64,000 nucleotides of DNA from Actinoallomurus bryophytorum (GTDB lineage: Bacteria; Actinomycetota; Actinomycetes; Streptosporangiales; Streptosporangiaceae). The stretch is taken from NCBI RefSeq assembly GCF_006716425.1, contig NZ_VFOZ01000001.1:4030001-4094000 (forward strand). The letters run 5' to 3'. The notes under the pieces are model-generated. The model was not told where the DNA came from. It saw only the letters and a program-made list of their open reading frames with translations, and made no database searches. Every line of letters starts with the position of its first letter. The first letter of the stretch is position 1. Position numbers and translations under genes: made by a program. This document shows positions 24,155 to 34,096 of the stretch, piece by piece.

Positions 24155-25609
24155 CTAGCCGGTCAGCGCGCGGACGTACTTCGGGTCGGCGGCTTCCGTC
24201 CAGATCGCGTGGGCGTCGTCCAAGGCCTGGTCGGCGGCGCGGCGTTCCACCTCGATCAGCAGCTCGACCGTCTCCTCGCGGTCACCGGCGCTCAGTTCGG
24301 CTAGGCGTTCGCGGGCGATGACGCTGTCCTGGTACGCGCCGAGCACCTCCTGTACCCGTCCGGCCTGGACGGCGATGCTGCGCGCCGGCTCGCCGAGCAC
24401 CGGCCGTGCCGCCTCGGCGGTGTAGCGGGCGCGCTTGGCCGCCTTACGTGTACGGTGCCGCGCCTCGTCGGGGTCTTCGGCCTCCTCCAGCTCCGCGTGC
24501 CGGCGGGCGACGCGTCGCCATGCTCCGGCGACCAGCGCGGGTACCGCCTTGTGGGCCTTGCGGGACGCGCGCTCGGTGAGCGGCGGGTCGGTGACGAACG
24601 CCTCGATCGCGTCCAGCAGGGCGAAGTACCGGTCTCCGGCGAGGGTGTGGTTCAGCCGGTCGTAGGCCAGCCTCTCCTTCGCGTCCAGAGTCGCCATCCA
24701 GGATGGGAGGGGTTCGCCGATCTCTGAGAGCCGTCCGGCGAAGCGCTCTCGCAGCACCTCCAGGTCGCGTACCTCGCCCAGCTCGCCCGCCAGCCACTTC
24801 AGCTCGGCCTCCAGCCCGGGTATCCGGTCCGGTTCGAGCAACCGCGCGGTGCTGCGCAGGATGCTACGGATCCGGCGTACGGCGACGCGCATCTTGTGCA
24901 CCGAGTCGTACTCGGCCTGCCGGACCCGCGGGTCGTACCCCAGCATCGTCTCGAACTGCTCGGCGACGTAGGAGGTGACGACGTCGCCCGCGGTCCGGTA
25001 CGCGCGGGACGACGGCTCCGCCGTACGGACGGAGAGCACGCGGCCGAGCTTGGAGGTGGACCGTGAGGGGCGCGCGCCGGCGGCGCACAGCCGGTCCCCG
25101 GCGGCCGTCAGGAGACCGGCGGATCCCGCGCCCAGCTCGACCTCGACCTCCCGCCAGGTGAGCGGCCGTCCGTCCGCCGGCCACCCGGTCACCTCGTCGT
25201 CGGCGACCTCGGCGAGGACCTCGCCGTCCGGGCCGAGCAGAGGGTGGACCGTACGCCGCGTCTCCAGGGTGGCGACCTGCACCAGCGGCCGCCCGCGGGT
25301 GTGGCCGACGACCAGAGCGGCGAGCGGGGCGGGCACGGTCCGGGCGTCCGGCGGCGCGTGCAGCTCGTGTTTCGCGCCGGGCCCGGCCGGGAGCTTGAGG
25401 TGCCAGCCGTCGTCGGGGCCGCCGAGGCGATGCCGGAGCGTGATGCCGCGGGCGGCCAGGCGCAGGTCCTCGGTGTCGAAATAGCGGGCGGTCAGCAGGT
25501 AGGTCTCGGGTTCGCCGGTCTCCGCCACATCCGGCAACCCCCGCAGGCCGGGAAGCGCGATACCGGGCTCGATGTCGTACTTGCGCTCGATTTCCAGGTG
25601 GCTCGTCAT
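24155..25609 (-). CDS. CYTH-CHAD domain protein (polyphosphate-binding)
   Basis: The 484-residue protein starts with a CYTH triphosphate-tunnel domain (about 1-195). Its ExExK signature is HLEIERKYD, and charged strands follow (LTWREVEVELG). A CHAD domain occupies about 215-480, with paired basic helices such as VHKMRVAVRRIRSILR and HRTRKAAKRARYTAEAARP. CHAD domains bind polyphosphate; CYTH domains act on or bind triphosphates. With ppk only 3 kb away, a polyphosphate role is plausible. The ATG at 25609 sits just before the ExExK motif; the frame is open much further upstream, but that part overlaps the divergent mscR gene. Confidence 0.9.
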   Translation of the reverse strand: MTSHLEIERKYDIEPGIALPGLRGLPDVAETGEPETYLLTARYFDTEDLRLAARGITLRHRLGGPDDGWHLKLPAGPGAKHELHAPPDARTVPAPLAALVVGHTRGRPLVQVATLETRRTVHPLLGPDGEVLAEVADDEVTGWPADGRPLTWREVEVELGAGSAGLLTAAGDRLCAAGARPSRSTSKLGRVLSVRTAEPSSRAYRTAGDVVTSYVAEQFETMLGYDPRVRQAEYDSVHKMRVAVRRIRSILRSTARLLEPDRIPGLEAELKWLAGELGEVRDLEVLRERFAGRLSEIGEPLPSWMATLDAKERLAYDRLNHTLAGDRYFALLDAIEAFVTDPPLTERASRKAHKAVPALVAGAWRRVARRHAELEEAEDPDEARHRTRKAAKRARYTAEAARPVLGEPARSIAVQAGRVQEVLGAYQDSVIARERLAELSAGDREETVELLIEVERRAADQALDDAHAIWTEAADPKYVRALTG

Positions 25610-25741
25610 CGGACCCCCAGCGTTAGCCCAGCCGACAGCGGCTTTTCGCGATCGTATATCCGGTTTATCGGTCAAGTGGGGGCGGGCGCGATGTGATAGT
25701 TCTCGTAGGCCGTAAGACCGGGATGAAGGGTGTGTGAGGCA

Positions 25742-26827
25742 ATGCCGCACGAGGTACGAGGGGTCGTCGCGCGATCCCGTGGCGCCGAGGTCTCTCTCGA
25801 GACGATTCTGGTACCCGACCCGGGGCCAGGAGAGGCGCTCGTCCAGGTTCAGTCCTGCGGCGTATGCCATACCGACCTGCACTATCGCGAGGGTGGCATC
25901 AACGACGACTTCCCGTTCCTGCTCGGCCACGAGGCCGCGGGCATCGTGGAGGAGGTCGGCGCCGACGTCACCGACGTCGCGCCGGGCGACTTCGTCATCC
26001 TCAACTGGCGCGCGGTCTGCGGTCAGTGCCGTGCCTGCCTGCGCGGCCGCCCCTGGTACTGCTTCGCGACGCACAACGCCACGCAGAAGATGACCCTCGA
26101 AGACGGCACCGAGCTGTCCCCGGCGCTGGGCATCGGCGCGTTCGCGGAGAAGACCCTCGTGGCCGCGGGGCAGTGCACCAAGGTCGACCCGGCCGCCTCG
26201 CCCGCCGCGGCGGGTCTGCTCGGCTGCGGGATCATGGCCGGCATCGGCGCGGCGATCAACACCGGCGGCGTGACGCGCGGCGACTCGGTCGCGGTCATCG
26301 GCTGCGGCGGTGTCGGCGACGGCGCGATCGCGGGCGCCTCCCTGGCCGGCGCGGCGAAGATCATCGCGGTGGACGTCGACGACCGGAAGCTGGAGTGGGC
26401 GCGCGGCTTCGGGGCCACCCACACGGTCAACTCCCGCGAGTCCGACCCCGTCGAGGCGATCCGCGCGCTCACCGGGGGCAACGGCGCCGACGTCGTGGTT
26501 GAGGCGATCGGCCGCCCGGAGACCTACGAGCAGGCCTTCTACGCCCGCGACCTGGCCGGCACGGTCGTCCTGGTCGGCGTGCCGACGCCGGACATGAAGA
26601 TCGAGCTGCCGCTGCTCGACGTGTTCGGCCGCGGTGGCGCGCTCAAGTCCTCCTGGTACGGCGACTGCCTGCCCTCCCGCGACTTCCCCATGCTCGTCGA
26701 CCTGTACCTCCAGGGCCGGCTCGACCTGGACGGCTTCGTCTCCGAGACGATCGGCCTGGACGGTGTCGAGGAGGCGTTCGCCAGGATGCAGCGCGGCGAG
26801 GTGCTGCGTTCGGTGGTGATGTTGTGA
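25742..26827 (+). CDS. mscR: S-(hydroxymethyl)mycothiol dehydrogenase
   Basis: The 361-residue zinc MDR enzyme oxidises the formaldehyde-mycothiol adduct with NAD, detoxifying formaldehyde. Catalytic zinc ligands sit in [11 protein letters not shown] and LLGHEAAG, the structural zinc Cys cluster in [15 protein letters not shown], and the nucleotide-binding loop in [14 protein letters not shown]. The [12 protein letters not shown] terminus matches the family, which supports ATG 25742 over the GTG at 25730. Its stop overlaps the following MBL-fold gene, an arrangement conserved with mscR in mycobacteria. Confidence 0.93.
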   Translation: MPHEVRGVVARSRGAEVSLETILVPDPGPGEALVQVQSCGVCHTDLHYREGGINDDFPFLLGHEAAGIVEEVGADVTDVAPGDFVILNWRAVCGQCRACLRGRPWYCFATHNATQKMTLEDGTELSPALGIGAFAEKTLVAAGQCTKVDPAASPAAAGLLGCGIMAGIGAAINTGGVTRGDSVAVIGCGGVGDGAIAGASLAGAAKIIAVDVDDRKLEWARGFGATHTVNSRESDPVEAIRALTGGNGADVVVEAIGRPETYEQAFYARDLAGTVVLVGVPTPDMKIELPLLDVFGRGGALKSSWYGDCLPSRDFPMLVDLYLQGRLDLDGFVSETIGLDGVEEAFARMQRGEVLRSVVML

Positions 26828-27444
26828 TCGGACATCTGGTCACCTCGGGGACCTTCAGCCTGGACGGCGGCACCTGGGACGTCGACAACAACGTGTGGCT
26901 GGTCGGCGACGACCGTGAGGTGGTCGTGATCGACGCCGCGCACGACCCCGACGCGATCGCGGACGCCGTCGGCGACCGGCGCCTCACCGCGATCGTCTCC
27001 ACCCACGCGCACGACGACCACATCGATGCCGCGGCCGAGCTCGCGGACCGCACGGGCGCGCCGATCCTGCTGCACCCGGACGACCGGGTGCTGTGGCGCA
27101 TGACCTATCCGGACCGCGAACCCGACCGCGCGCTGGCGGACGGCGACGAGCTGACCGTGGCCGGCACGACGCTGCGCGTGCTGCACACGCCGGGACACGC
27201 GCCGGGCGCGGTCTGCCTGTACGTGCCGGAGCTGGGCACCGTCTTCACCGGCGACACCCTGTTCAACGGCGGTCCGGGCGCGACCGGCCGGTCCTACTCC
27301 GACTTCGGCCTGATCATCGACTCGATCCGCGACCGGTTGCTGACCCTGCCGCCGGAGACCGTCGTGCGCACCGGCCACGGCGACGGCACGACCATCGGCG
27401 GCGAGGCCCCGCACCTCGAAGAATGGATCTCACGAGGCCACTGA
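26824..27444 (+). CDS. MBL-fold metallo-hydrolase paired with mscR
   Basis: The 206-residue metallo-beta-lactamase-fold protein has the metal motif [10 protein letters not shown] (HxHxDH). A later His is in [14 protein letters not shown], Asp in FTGDTLFN and the final His in [12 protein letters not shown]. All metal ligands are present. The GTG start overlaps the mscR stop (GTGA), so it is translated with it. It probably acts on a mycothiol thioester such as formylmycothiol, by analogy with glyoxalase II; this is inferred from the pairing. Confidence 0.9.
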   Translation: MIGHLVTSGTFSLDGGTWDVDNNVWLVGDDREVVVIDAAHDPDAIADAVGDRRLTAIVSTHAHDDHIDAAAELADRTGAPILLHPDDRVLWRMTYPDREPDRALADGDELTVAGTTLRVLHTPGHAPGAVCLYVPELGTVFTGDTLFNGGPGATGRSYSDFGLIIDSIRDRLLTLPPETVVRTGHGDGTTIGGEAPHLEEWISRGH

Positions 27445-27464
27445 TCGGGCGTGACCGGCGAGGC

Positions 27465-28280
27465 TCAGGCCTTCACGCCGGTCACGACCCAGATGGTGAT
27501 CACCCCGAGGAAGTCACCCCGCTCGATCGCGGCGTCGAACGCCGCGAACCACAGGTCCGCGAGCTCGCCGGGCACGACGTCCAGGGCCCGGATGACCGCG
27601 GGGTCGAAGGCCGGATGAACCGTCTCCACGGTCGCGCGGTCGGTCAGGGTGATGGCGACCGGCTCGGCGGTGATCTCCCGCAGGCCGGCCCGGAGCATCT
27701 GTCCGCGCAGCAACCGGCCGACGGGCCTGAGCAGGCCGAGCTTGCGGCCCAGCACGCCCATCTCCTCGATGAGCTCGGCCGGCATGCCGTCCGTGAGGAA
27801 GGACTCCCAGTCGGTGTCGACGAGGCAGACCCGGCCACCGGGGCGGACCACGCGTACCAGCTCGGCGATGGCGGCGTCGGGATCGGGCACGTGCTGGATC
27901 ACCCGCTCGCTGCGCACGGCGTCGAAGCCGTCGTCCGGGAAGTCCAGCTCGGCGATGTTCCCCACGGCGTAGCGGACGCCGCCGTCGTCGCGCTCGGCGG
28001 CGGTCGCGATGAAACCGGCGGACAGGTCGATCCCCGTGACCTCCCCGCCCGGGCCGACGAGCCGGGCGAGCTCCCGCGCCTCCTCACCGGCACCGCAGCC
28101 GGCGTCCAGAACTCGCTGACCGGGACGTACGTCCAGCGCGGCACGCGCGACGTCGCGGACCCGCCGGATCGGCGGAAGGGCGGCCAGGCGGTCCAGCAGA
28201 TCAAGGGCCGCGGCCTGCATGTCGGCGGCGGCCCGGTCGACGTCGGCAAAGGTGCGCCTGTCGGGGGAGATTGAAGTCAC
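27465..28280 (-). CDS. SAM-dependent methyltransferase (class I)
   Basis: The 271-residue Rossmann methyltransferase has motif I VLDAGCGAGEEARELA near 82, the acidic residue after strand 2 in EVTGIDLSAGFI, and DFPDDGFDAVRSERVIQHV as motif II/III. These place it with the UbiE/Coq5-like group. The substrate is unknown. The GTG at 28280 has CATAGT six bases upstream. It is convergent with the MBL-fold gene. Confidence 0.85.
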   Translation of the reverse strand: MTSISPDRRTFADVDRAAADMQAAALDLLDRLAALPPIRRVRDVARAALDVRPGQRVLDAGCGAGEEARELARLVGPGGEVTGIDLSAGFIATAAERDDGGVRYAVGNIAELDFPDDGFDAVRSERVIQHVPDPDAAIAELVRVVRPGGRVCLVDTDWESFLTDGMPAELIEEMGVLGRKLGLLRPVGRLLRGQMLRAGLREITAEPVAITLTDRATVETVHPAFDPAVIRALDVVPGELADLWFAAFDAAIERGDFLGVITIWVVTGVKA

Positions 28281-28286
28281 CGGACC

Positions 28287-28292
28287 ACTATG
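28287..28292 (-). promoter_or_regulatory. -10-like hexamer for the methyltransferase gene
   Basis: On the minus strand CATAGT is followed by six bases and then the GTG at 28280, a leaderless-type spacing. Confidence 0.4.
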
Positions 28293-28333
28293 GCGTGCGG
28301 AAGTGACCGCCGTACGACAGATGATCGACGGGA

Positions 28334-29236
28334 TCAGTGCTGTCGCAGCTCATCGCGGAGCGTGCGTGCGACCTGCGCCATGAGCGCCTCGGCTCCGGGC
28401 TGGTTGAAGGCCGGCACACGCGACTCCGTGAGCACGGCGACGCCGAACGCCTGGCCGTCGGTGTGCTCGACGACGCCGATCTCGTGGCGGAGGTTGAGCA
28501 GCGTCCCGGTCTTGGAGGACCACTTCGACGCGTCGGAGCTGAAGTCGGGTGCCAGCCGCTGCCGCAGGACGTTGTCGGCCATGAGGCCGCGTACGCGCTC
28601 GGCGACGCCCGGGTCGACCCGCGACGGTGTCCACAGCGCCTGGAGCAGGCCGACGAACGCCCGGGCGGATCCGGAGTTCGCGCGGGTCACGTCGAGCTGC
28701 GGGATCCGGTGACCACGCCCGGCCGTCCCCGCCTCGATCGCGAGGGAGTGGGCGAGATGGGTGTCGGCGGGGTCGAGGCGTTCGGCCACGGTCTCGTTGA
28801 GCTCCCGGATGGTGTGGCGGACCCTGATGCCGCCCAGCCCGAACCCGTGGAGCGCCGCCGCGACCTCGGCGGGCGGGGTGAGGGCGAACAGCGCGTCCGC
28901 CGCGGTGCCGTCGCTCACCGAGGTGCTGAGGTAGAGCAGGTCGTCGACGGCGACACGGGCCGGGTGCCGGAACCTGCCCAGCCCGGTCGGTCCCGGAGTG
29001 GTGATCCGGCCGGGCTCTACGACGATCTGCGCGGCGCCGTCGAGCTCACCCCGGCGGACGCGTTCGAGCGTCGCCATGGCGAGCGGCACCTTGACCAGCG
29101 AGGCGATCGGGAACTCCACGTCAGGGTCGATGCCGAGCTCGTCGCCGGAGTGCAGGTCCCGGACCAGGAACGATCCCTGGAGGCCCGCGTCGTCGAGCGT
29201 CCGCCGGAGCCCGCGGACCAGCCTCTCGGCGCTCAT
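28334..29236 (-). CDS. blaB: BlaB-like penicillin-recognising regulatory protein
   Basis: The 300-residue class A beta-lactamase-like protein shows active-site Ser-Leu-Val-Lys at 46-49, SDG (not SDN) at 108-110, the ELN loop near 145 and a KTG triad in SSKTGTL. It has no signal peptide, so it should be cytoplasmic. In Streptomyces cacaoi, BlaB is such a protein: homologous to class A enzymes, lacking measurable beta-lactamase activity and required with BlaA for induction. The same layout is seen here, with the ATG overlapping the stop of the LysR gene. The symbol is assigned by this analogy. Confidence 0.75.
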   Translation of the reverse strand: MSAERLVRGLRRTLDDAGLQGSFLVRDLHSGDELGIDPDVEFPIASLVKVPLAMATLERVRRGELDGAAQIVVEPGRITTPGPTGLGRFRHPARVAVDDLLYLSTSVSDGTAADALFALTPPAEVAAALHGFGLGGIRVRHTIRELNETVAERLDPADTHLAHSLAIEAGTAGRGHRIPQLDVTRANSGSARAFVGLLQALWTPSRVDPGVAERVRGLMADNVLRQRLAPDFSSDASKWSSKTGTLLNLRHEIGVVEHTDGQAFGVAVLTESRVPAFNQPGAEALMAQVARTLRDELRQH

Positions 29237-30126
29237 GGCGCCGTGCCGTCCCGGTCGTCCGCGCCGAGGCAGCGGGCGATCTCGGTCCACAGCAGGGTAC
29301 GAAGGCGCTGTGCGTCGTCCCCGACGGCGGCGGACACGTCGAAGCCGCGTACGGGATCGATCTCGCCGATCGGGCGCCAGTGCAGCTCCAGCTCCCCGGC
29401 CTGCCGGCGTGAGCACAGGAGGAGGTCCGCCGAGCCGAGGACCTCCGCCGTGGCGGCGGTGAGCGTGGCCGAGACGGCGACCTGCGCGGGCTGGAGGCCG
29501 GTGGCGTCGCGGATACGGAACAGGGGGTCGCGGATGTGGGGGACGTCGTCCTCGGGCTGGATCCAGATCCGGCTACGGCGCGACGACCGCGTGGCGCGGC
29601 CGGGCCGGAGGGTCTCGACATAGACCGTGCCGGCGGGAGGACGCGTGGCGCCGGCGAGTCCGAGCGGCACGGACCAGGTGCCGTCGCCCGGGGGTACCGC
29701 CGTGAGCGCGGCGCGGACCTCGCGGGATCGCGCGAGCTCGGCGCGTTCGGCCGGCGGGGCGGCGTGGAAGTCCAGGTGAACGCCCTTCTCGCGCGCCTCG
29801 GCGTCGAGCCGTGCCAGGTCGCGCACGGTGCAGATGGCGGGCACGGCGAGACGGAGGGGGTTGAGCCTGGCGCGTTCGGCCTCGTGCTCCATGGTCTCCG
29901 CGAGGAGCACCAGGCGCTTGGCGGAGGGAAGCATGTCGCGGCCGAACTGCGTGAGCGTCGCGCGGCGCGACGACCGGTCGAACAGCCGCTCCCCGAGATG
30001 CCGTTCGAGGGCGGCGATCCGGCGGCTCGCGACCGACTGCGGCACGCGCGTCGCCGCCGCGCCCTGCGTGAAGCTTCCTCGCTCGCTCACGTTGACGAAC
30101 GCCTGCCACGCTCCGAGGACGTCCAC
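29233..30126 (-). CDS. blaA: LysR-type regulator (BlaA-like)
   Basis: The roughly 297-residue LysR protein has an N-terminal winged HTH (AWQAFVNVSERGSFTQGAAATR and VPQSVASRRIAALERHLGERLF) and an effector domain from about 90. It lies divergent from the secreted beta-lactamase and overlaps the BlaB-like gene, as in S. cacaoi where BlaA activates blaL. The start is uncertain: ATG 30183 and 30153 are in frame, but GTG 30126 gives the usual short LysR N terminus (VDVLGAW) and leaves the T-N11-A dyad between the genes. Confidence 0.85.
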   Translation of the reverse strand: MDVLGAWQAFVNVSERGSFTQGAAATRVPQSVASRRIAALERHLGERLFDRSSRRATLTQFGRDMLPSAKRLVLLAETMEHEAERARLNPLRLAVPAICTVRDLARLDAEAREKGVHLDFHAAPPAERAELARSREVRAALTAVPPGDGTWSVPLGLAGATRPPAGTVYVETLRPGRATRSSRRSRIWIQPEDDVPHIRDPLFRIRDATGLQPAQVAVSATLTAATAEVLGSADLLLCSRRQAGELELHWRPIGEIDPVRGFDVSAAVGDDAQRLRTLLWTEIARCLGADDRDGTAP

Positions 30127-30138
30127 GACGGACAGGCT

Positions 30139-30153
30139 ATGCCATTTCAGCAT
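30139..30153. promoter_or_regulatory. T-N11-A dyad, candidate LysR binding site
   Basis: ATGC (30139-30142) and GCAT (30150-30153) flank seven bases. The inner T at 30140 and A at 30152 are 11 bases apart, the classic LysR T-N11-A motif. It lies in the blaA-blaL intergenic region, 57 bases before blaL. Confidence 0.55.
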
Positions 30154-30209
30154 GAGACCAGTCGTTTCCGTCTTTGACGGCATCGAGCGGCGACCGGAGA
30201 CTGCTCGTC

Positions 30210-31139
30210 ATGGCCGATTCACGACAGATAAAGACCATCCGGCGCGTGACGATGGCGGCGCTGATCGCCGTCCTTCCGCTGACGGGCTGCGGTACGACCG
30301 CCGGCGCCGCGCGTACCGCGTCCGCCACGACCGCGCCCGCCGGGCACGGTTTCAAGGATCTCGAGGACGAGTACGGCGTCCGGCTCGGCGTCTGGGCACT
30401 GGACACGGGCACGGGCCGTACCGTCACCTGGCGCGCCGGCGAGCGATTCGCCTACGCCTCCACCTACAAGGCCCTCGCGGCCGGCGAGCTGCTGCGGCGC
30501 GACCCGGGAGGGCTGGACGACGTCGTCACCTACACCAAGGCCGACCTGGTCACCTATTCGCCCATCACCGAACAGCACGTCGGCACCGGGATGACGGTCC
30601 GCGCGCTCTGCGACGCCGCGATCCGCTACAGCGACAACACGGCGGGCAATCTCCTCCTCCGCCGGCTCGGCGGGCCGAAGGGCCTGCAGGCCGCCCTGAG
30701 GAGGCTCGGCGACCACACCATCCATGCCGACCGCTACGAGACCGCGCTCAACGACGCCGTCCCGGGCGACGTCCGTGACACGAGCACGCCGCGGGCTCTT
30801 GGTACCGACCTGCGGAAGTACGCGATCGGGAACGTCCTGCCGAAGAGCGGGCGCGGACTTCTGGACGACTGGCTACGGCGGAACACGACCGGCACGGCCA
30901 TGATCCGCGCGGGGGTGCCGGCGGGCTGGACGGTCGGCGACAAGAGCGGCGCCGCCGAGTACGGAACGCGGAACGACGTCGCCGTGGCGTGGCCCCCGCA
31001 CCGGGCTCCCATCGTGCTGGCGATCCTGTCCACGAAGACCACCCAGGACGCCACGTACGACGACGCGCTCATCGCCGCGGCGGCCCGGGTCACGGTCGGG
31101 ACTCTCGCGGGTCAGTCGCTCTTGGGCGGCGGCGCGTAA
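30210..31139 (+). CDS. blaL: Secreted class A beta-lactamase (lipoprotein)
   Basis: The 309-residue protein has a signal peptide with lipobox LTGC (Cys27), so it is probably anchored outside the membrane. All class A residues are present: Ser84-Thr-Tyr-Lys87, Ser141-Asp-Asn143, Glu177 in ETALN, and Lys245-Ser-Gly247. It should hydrolyse penicillins by an acyl-enzyme at Ser84. The ATG at 30210 has GGAGA nine bases upstream. It is divergent from the LysR/BlaB-like pair. Its 3' end overlaps the bacterioferritin gene by 28 bases on opposite strands. Confidence 0.93.
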   Translation: MADSRQIKTIRRVTMAALIAVLPLTGCGTTAGAARTASATTAPAGHGFKDLEDEYGVRLGVWALDTGTGRTVTWRAGERFAYASTYKALAAGELLRRDPGGLDDVVTYTKADLVTYSPITEQHVGTGMTVRALCDAAIRYSDNTAGNLLLRRLGGPKGLQAALRRLGDHTIHADRYETALNDAVPGDVRDTSTPRALGTDLRKYAIGNVLPKSGRGLLDDWLRRNTTGTAMIRAGVPAGWTVGDKSGAAEYGTRNDVAVAWPPHRAPIVLAILSTKTTQDATYDDALIAAAARVTVGTLAGQSLLGGGA

Positions 31140-31594
31140 CGCTGGAGGTAGAGCTGCTCGCCGAGCTTGTCGATGAGCTCCAGCTCGGTCTCCAGGTAGT
31201 CGACGTGCTCTTCTTCGTCCTCGAGGATGCGTTCGAAGATGCGGGCGGAGGTCACGTCGCCGCGCGACCGCATCAACTCGATGCCCGGACGCAGCCTCGC
31301 GACGGCCTCCACCTCGATGGCCAGGTCGGAGCGGAGCTGCTCCGGAACCGTCTGCCCGACACGCAGCGGGTCGAGCCGCTGGTAGTTGGGCAGCCCCGAC
31401 AGCATGAGGATGCGGTCGGTGAGAACCTCGGCGTGCCGCATCTCGTCGAACGACTCGGCCCTGGTGTGCTCGGCGAGCGCCGTGAAACCCCAGTGCTCCT
31501 GCATCTTGGCGTGCAGGAAGTACTGGTTGATCGCGGTGAGCTCGGCGGTCAGCTGCTCGTTGAGCAGGTTGATGACGTCCGTGTCGCCTTCCAT
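31112..31594 (-). CDS. bfr: Bacterioferritin
   Basis: The 160-residue iron-storage subunit has ferroxidase ligands in NEQLTAELTAINQYF, SFDEMRHAEVL (Glu, Met, His), the IEVEAVARL Glu and ILEDEEEHVDYLE. The Met in DEMRHAE is the inter-subunit haem ligand. Bfr forms 24-mer shells storing ferric iron. ATG 31594 (MEGDTDVINLLNEQL) matches the family N terminus; the frame extends upstream without support. The bfd gene lies 67 bases upstream on the same strand. Confidence 0.94.
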   Translation of the reverse strand: MEGDTDVINLLNEQLTAELTAINQYFLHAKMQEHWGFTALAEHTRAESFDEMRHAEVLTDRILMLSGLPNYQRLDPLRVGQTVPEQLRSDLAIEVEAVARLRPGIELMRSRGDVTSARIFERILEDEEEHVDYLETELELIDKLGEQLYLQRYAPPPKSD

Positions 31595-31661
31595 ATGACC
31601 TAATCGTGGCACGCCTGGCGCAAAGCGCAAGCAATGCTCTCGGTGATCGACGATCACCGGA

Positions 31662-31862
31662 TCAGGCGGCGACCTCGACGGAGTCCTCGAGAACCGGCTC
31701 CACAGGGCCCTCGCTCAGGAGCGCGCAGATGCGGGTGACGCACGAACCGCAGCCGGGCCGCATGCCGCACGCCTTGCGCACGTCCTTGGCCGAGCAGGCT
31801 CCGGCCGCCATGTGCTCACGTACGACGTCCTCCGTGACGGCGTGGCAGACACACACGTACAT
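31662..31862 (-). CDS. bfd: Bacterioferritin-associated ferredoxin
   Basis: The 66-residue [2Fe-2S] protein has four Cys in CVCHAVTED and RKACGMRPGCGSCV, the BFD-domain arrangement. Bfd delivers electrons to Bfr haem so that stored ferric iron is released. It is transcribed toward bfr, and a strong iron-box match lies about 30 bases upstream of its start, consistent with induction under iron shortage. Confidence 0.92.
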   Translation of the reverse strand: MYVCVCHAVTEDVVREHMAAGACSAKDVRKACGMRPGCGSCVTRICALLSEGPVEPVLEDSVEVAA

Positions 31863-31893
31863 ACGCGGGGGGACCTCTCTAGGAGCACGCTGA

Positions 31894-31912
31894 TTAGGTA
31901 AGGCTCCCCTAA
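31894..31912 (-). promoter_or_regulatory. Iron box (IdeR/DmdR/DtxR-type operator) upstream of bfd
   Basis: TTAGGTAAGGCTCCCCTAA matches the IdeR consensus TTAGGTTAGGCTAACCTAA at 16 of 19 positions, with both outer half-sites intact. It lies 31 bases upstream of the bfd ATG. Iron-loaded IdeR/DmdR would repress from this site; binding is inferred. Confidence 0.75.
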
Positions 31913-32014
31913 GCTAACCCATGAGAGGCCGTTTTGCCCAACCCCCGGCCGGTGTCGGATACGTCACAGCCGGACGCGTGTGAGTCGATCACCTGGGGGA
32001 AACTGACCGATGTG

Positions 32015-34088
<2,074 letters not shown>

Positions 34089-34096
<8 letters not shown>

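Noticed and set aside
23502-24158. Long open frames through the repeat array (218, 187 and 139 residues) as a repeat protein gene
   Set aside because: All three plus frames are open because the unit is 15 bp, the starts have no clear ribosome site, and the frames lie between convergent gene ends. The array is better described as a minisatellite.
24155-26422. The 755-residue frame as the full CYTH-CHAD protein
   Set aside because: Residues before the ATG at 25609 are antisense to mscR and do not resemble any domain; the ExExK motif follows directly after 25609.
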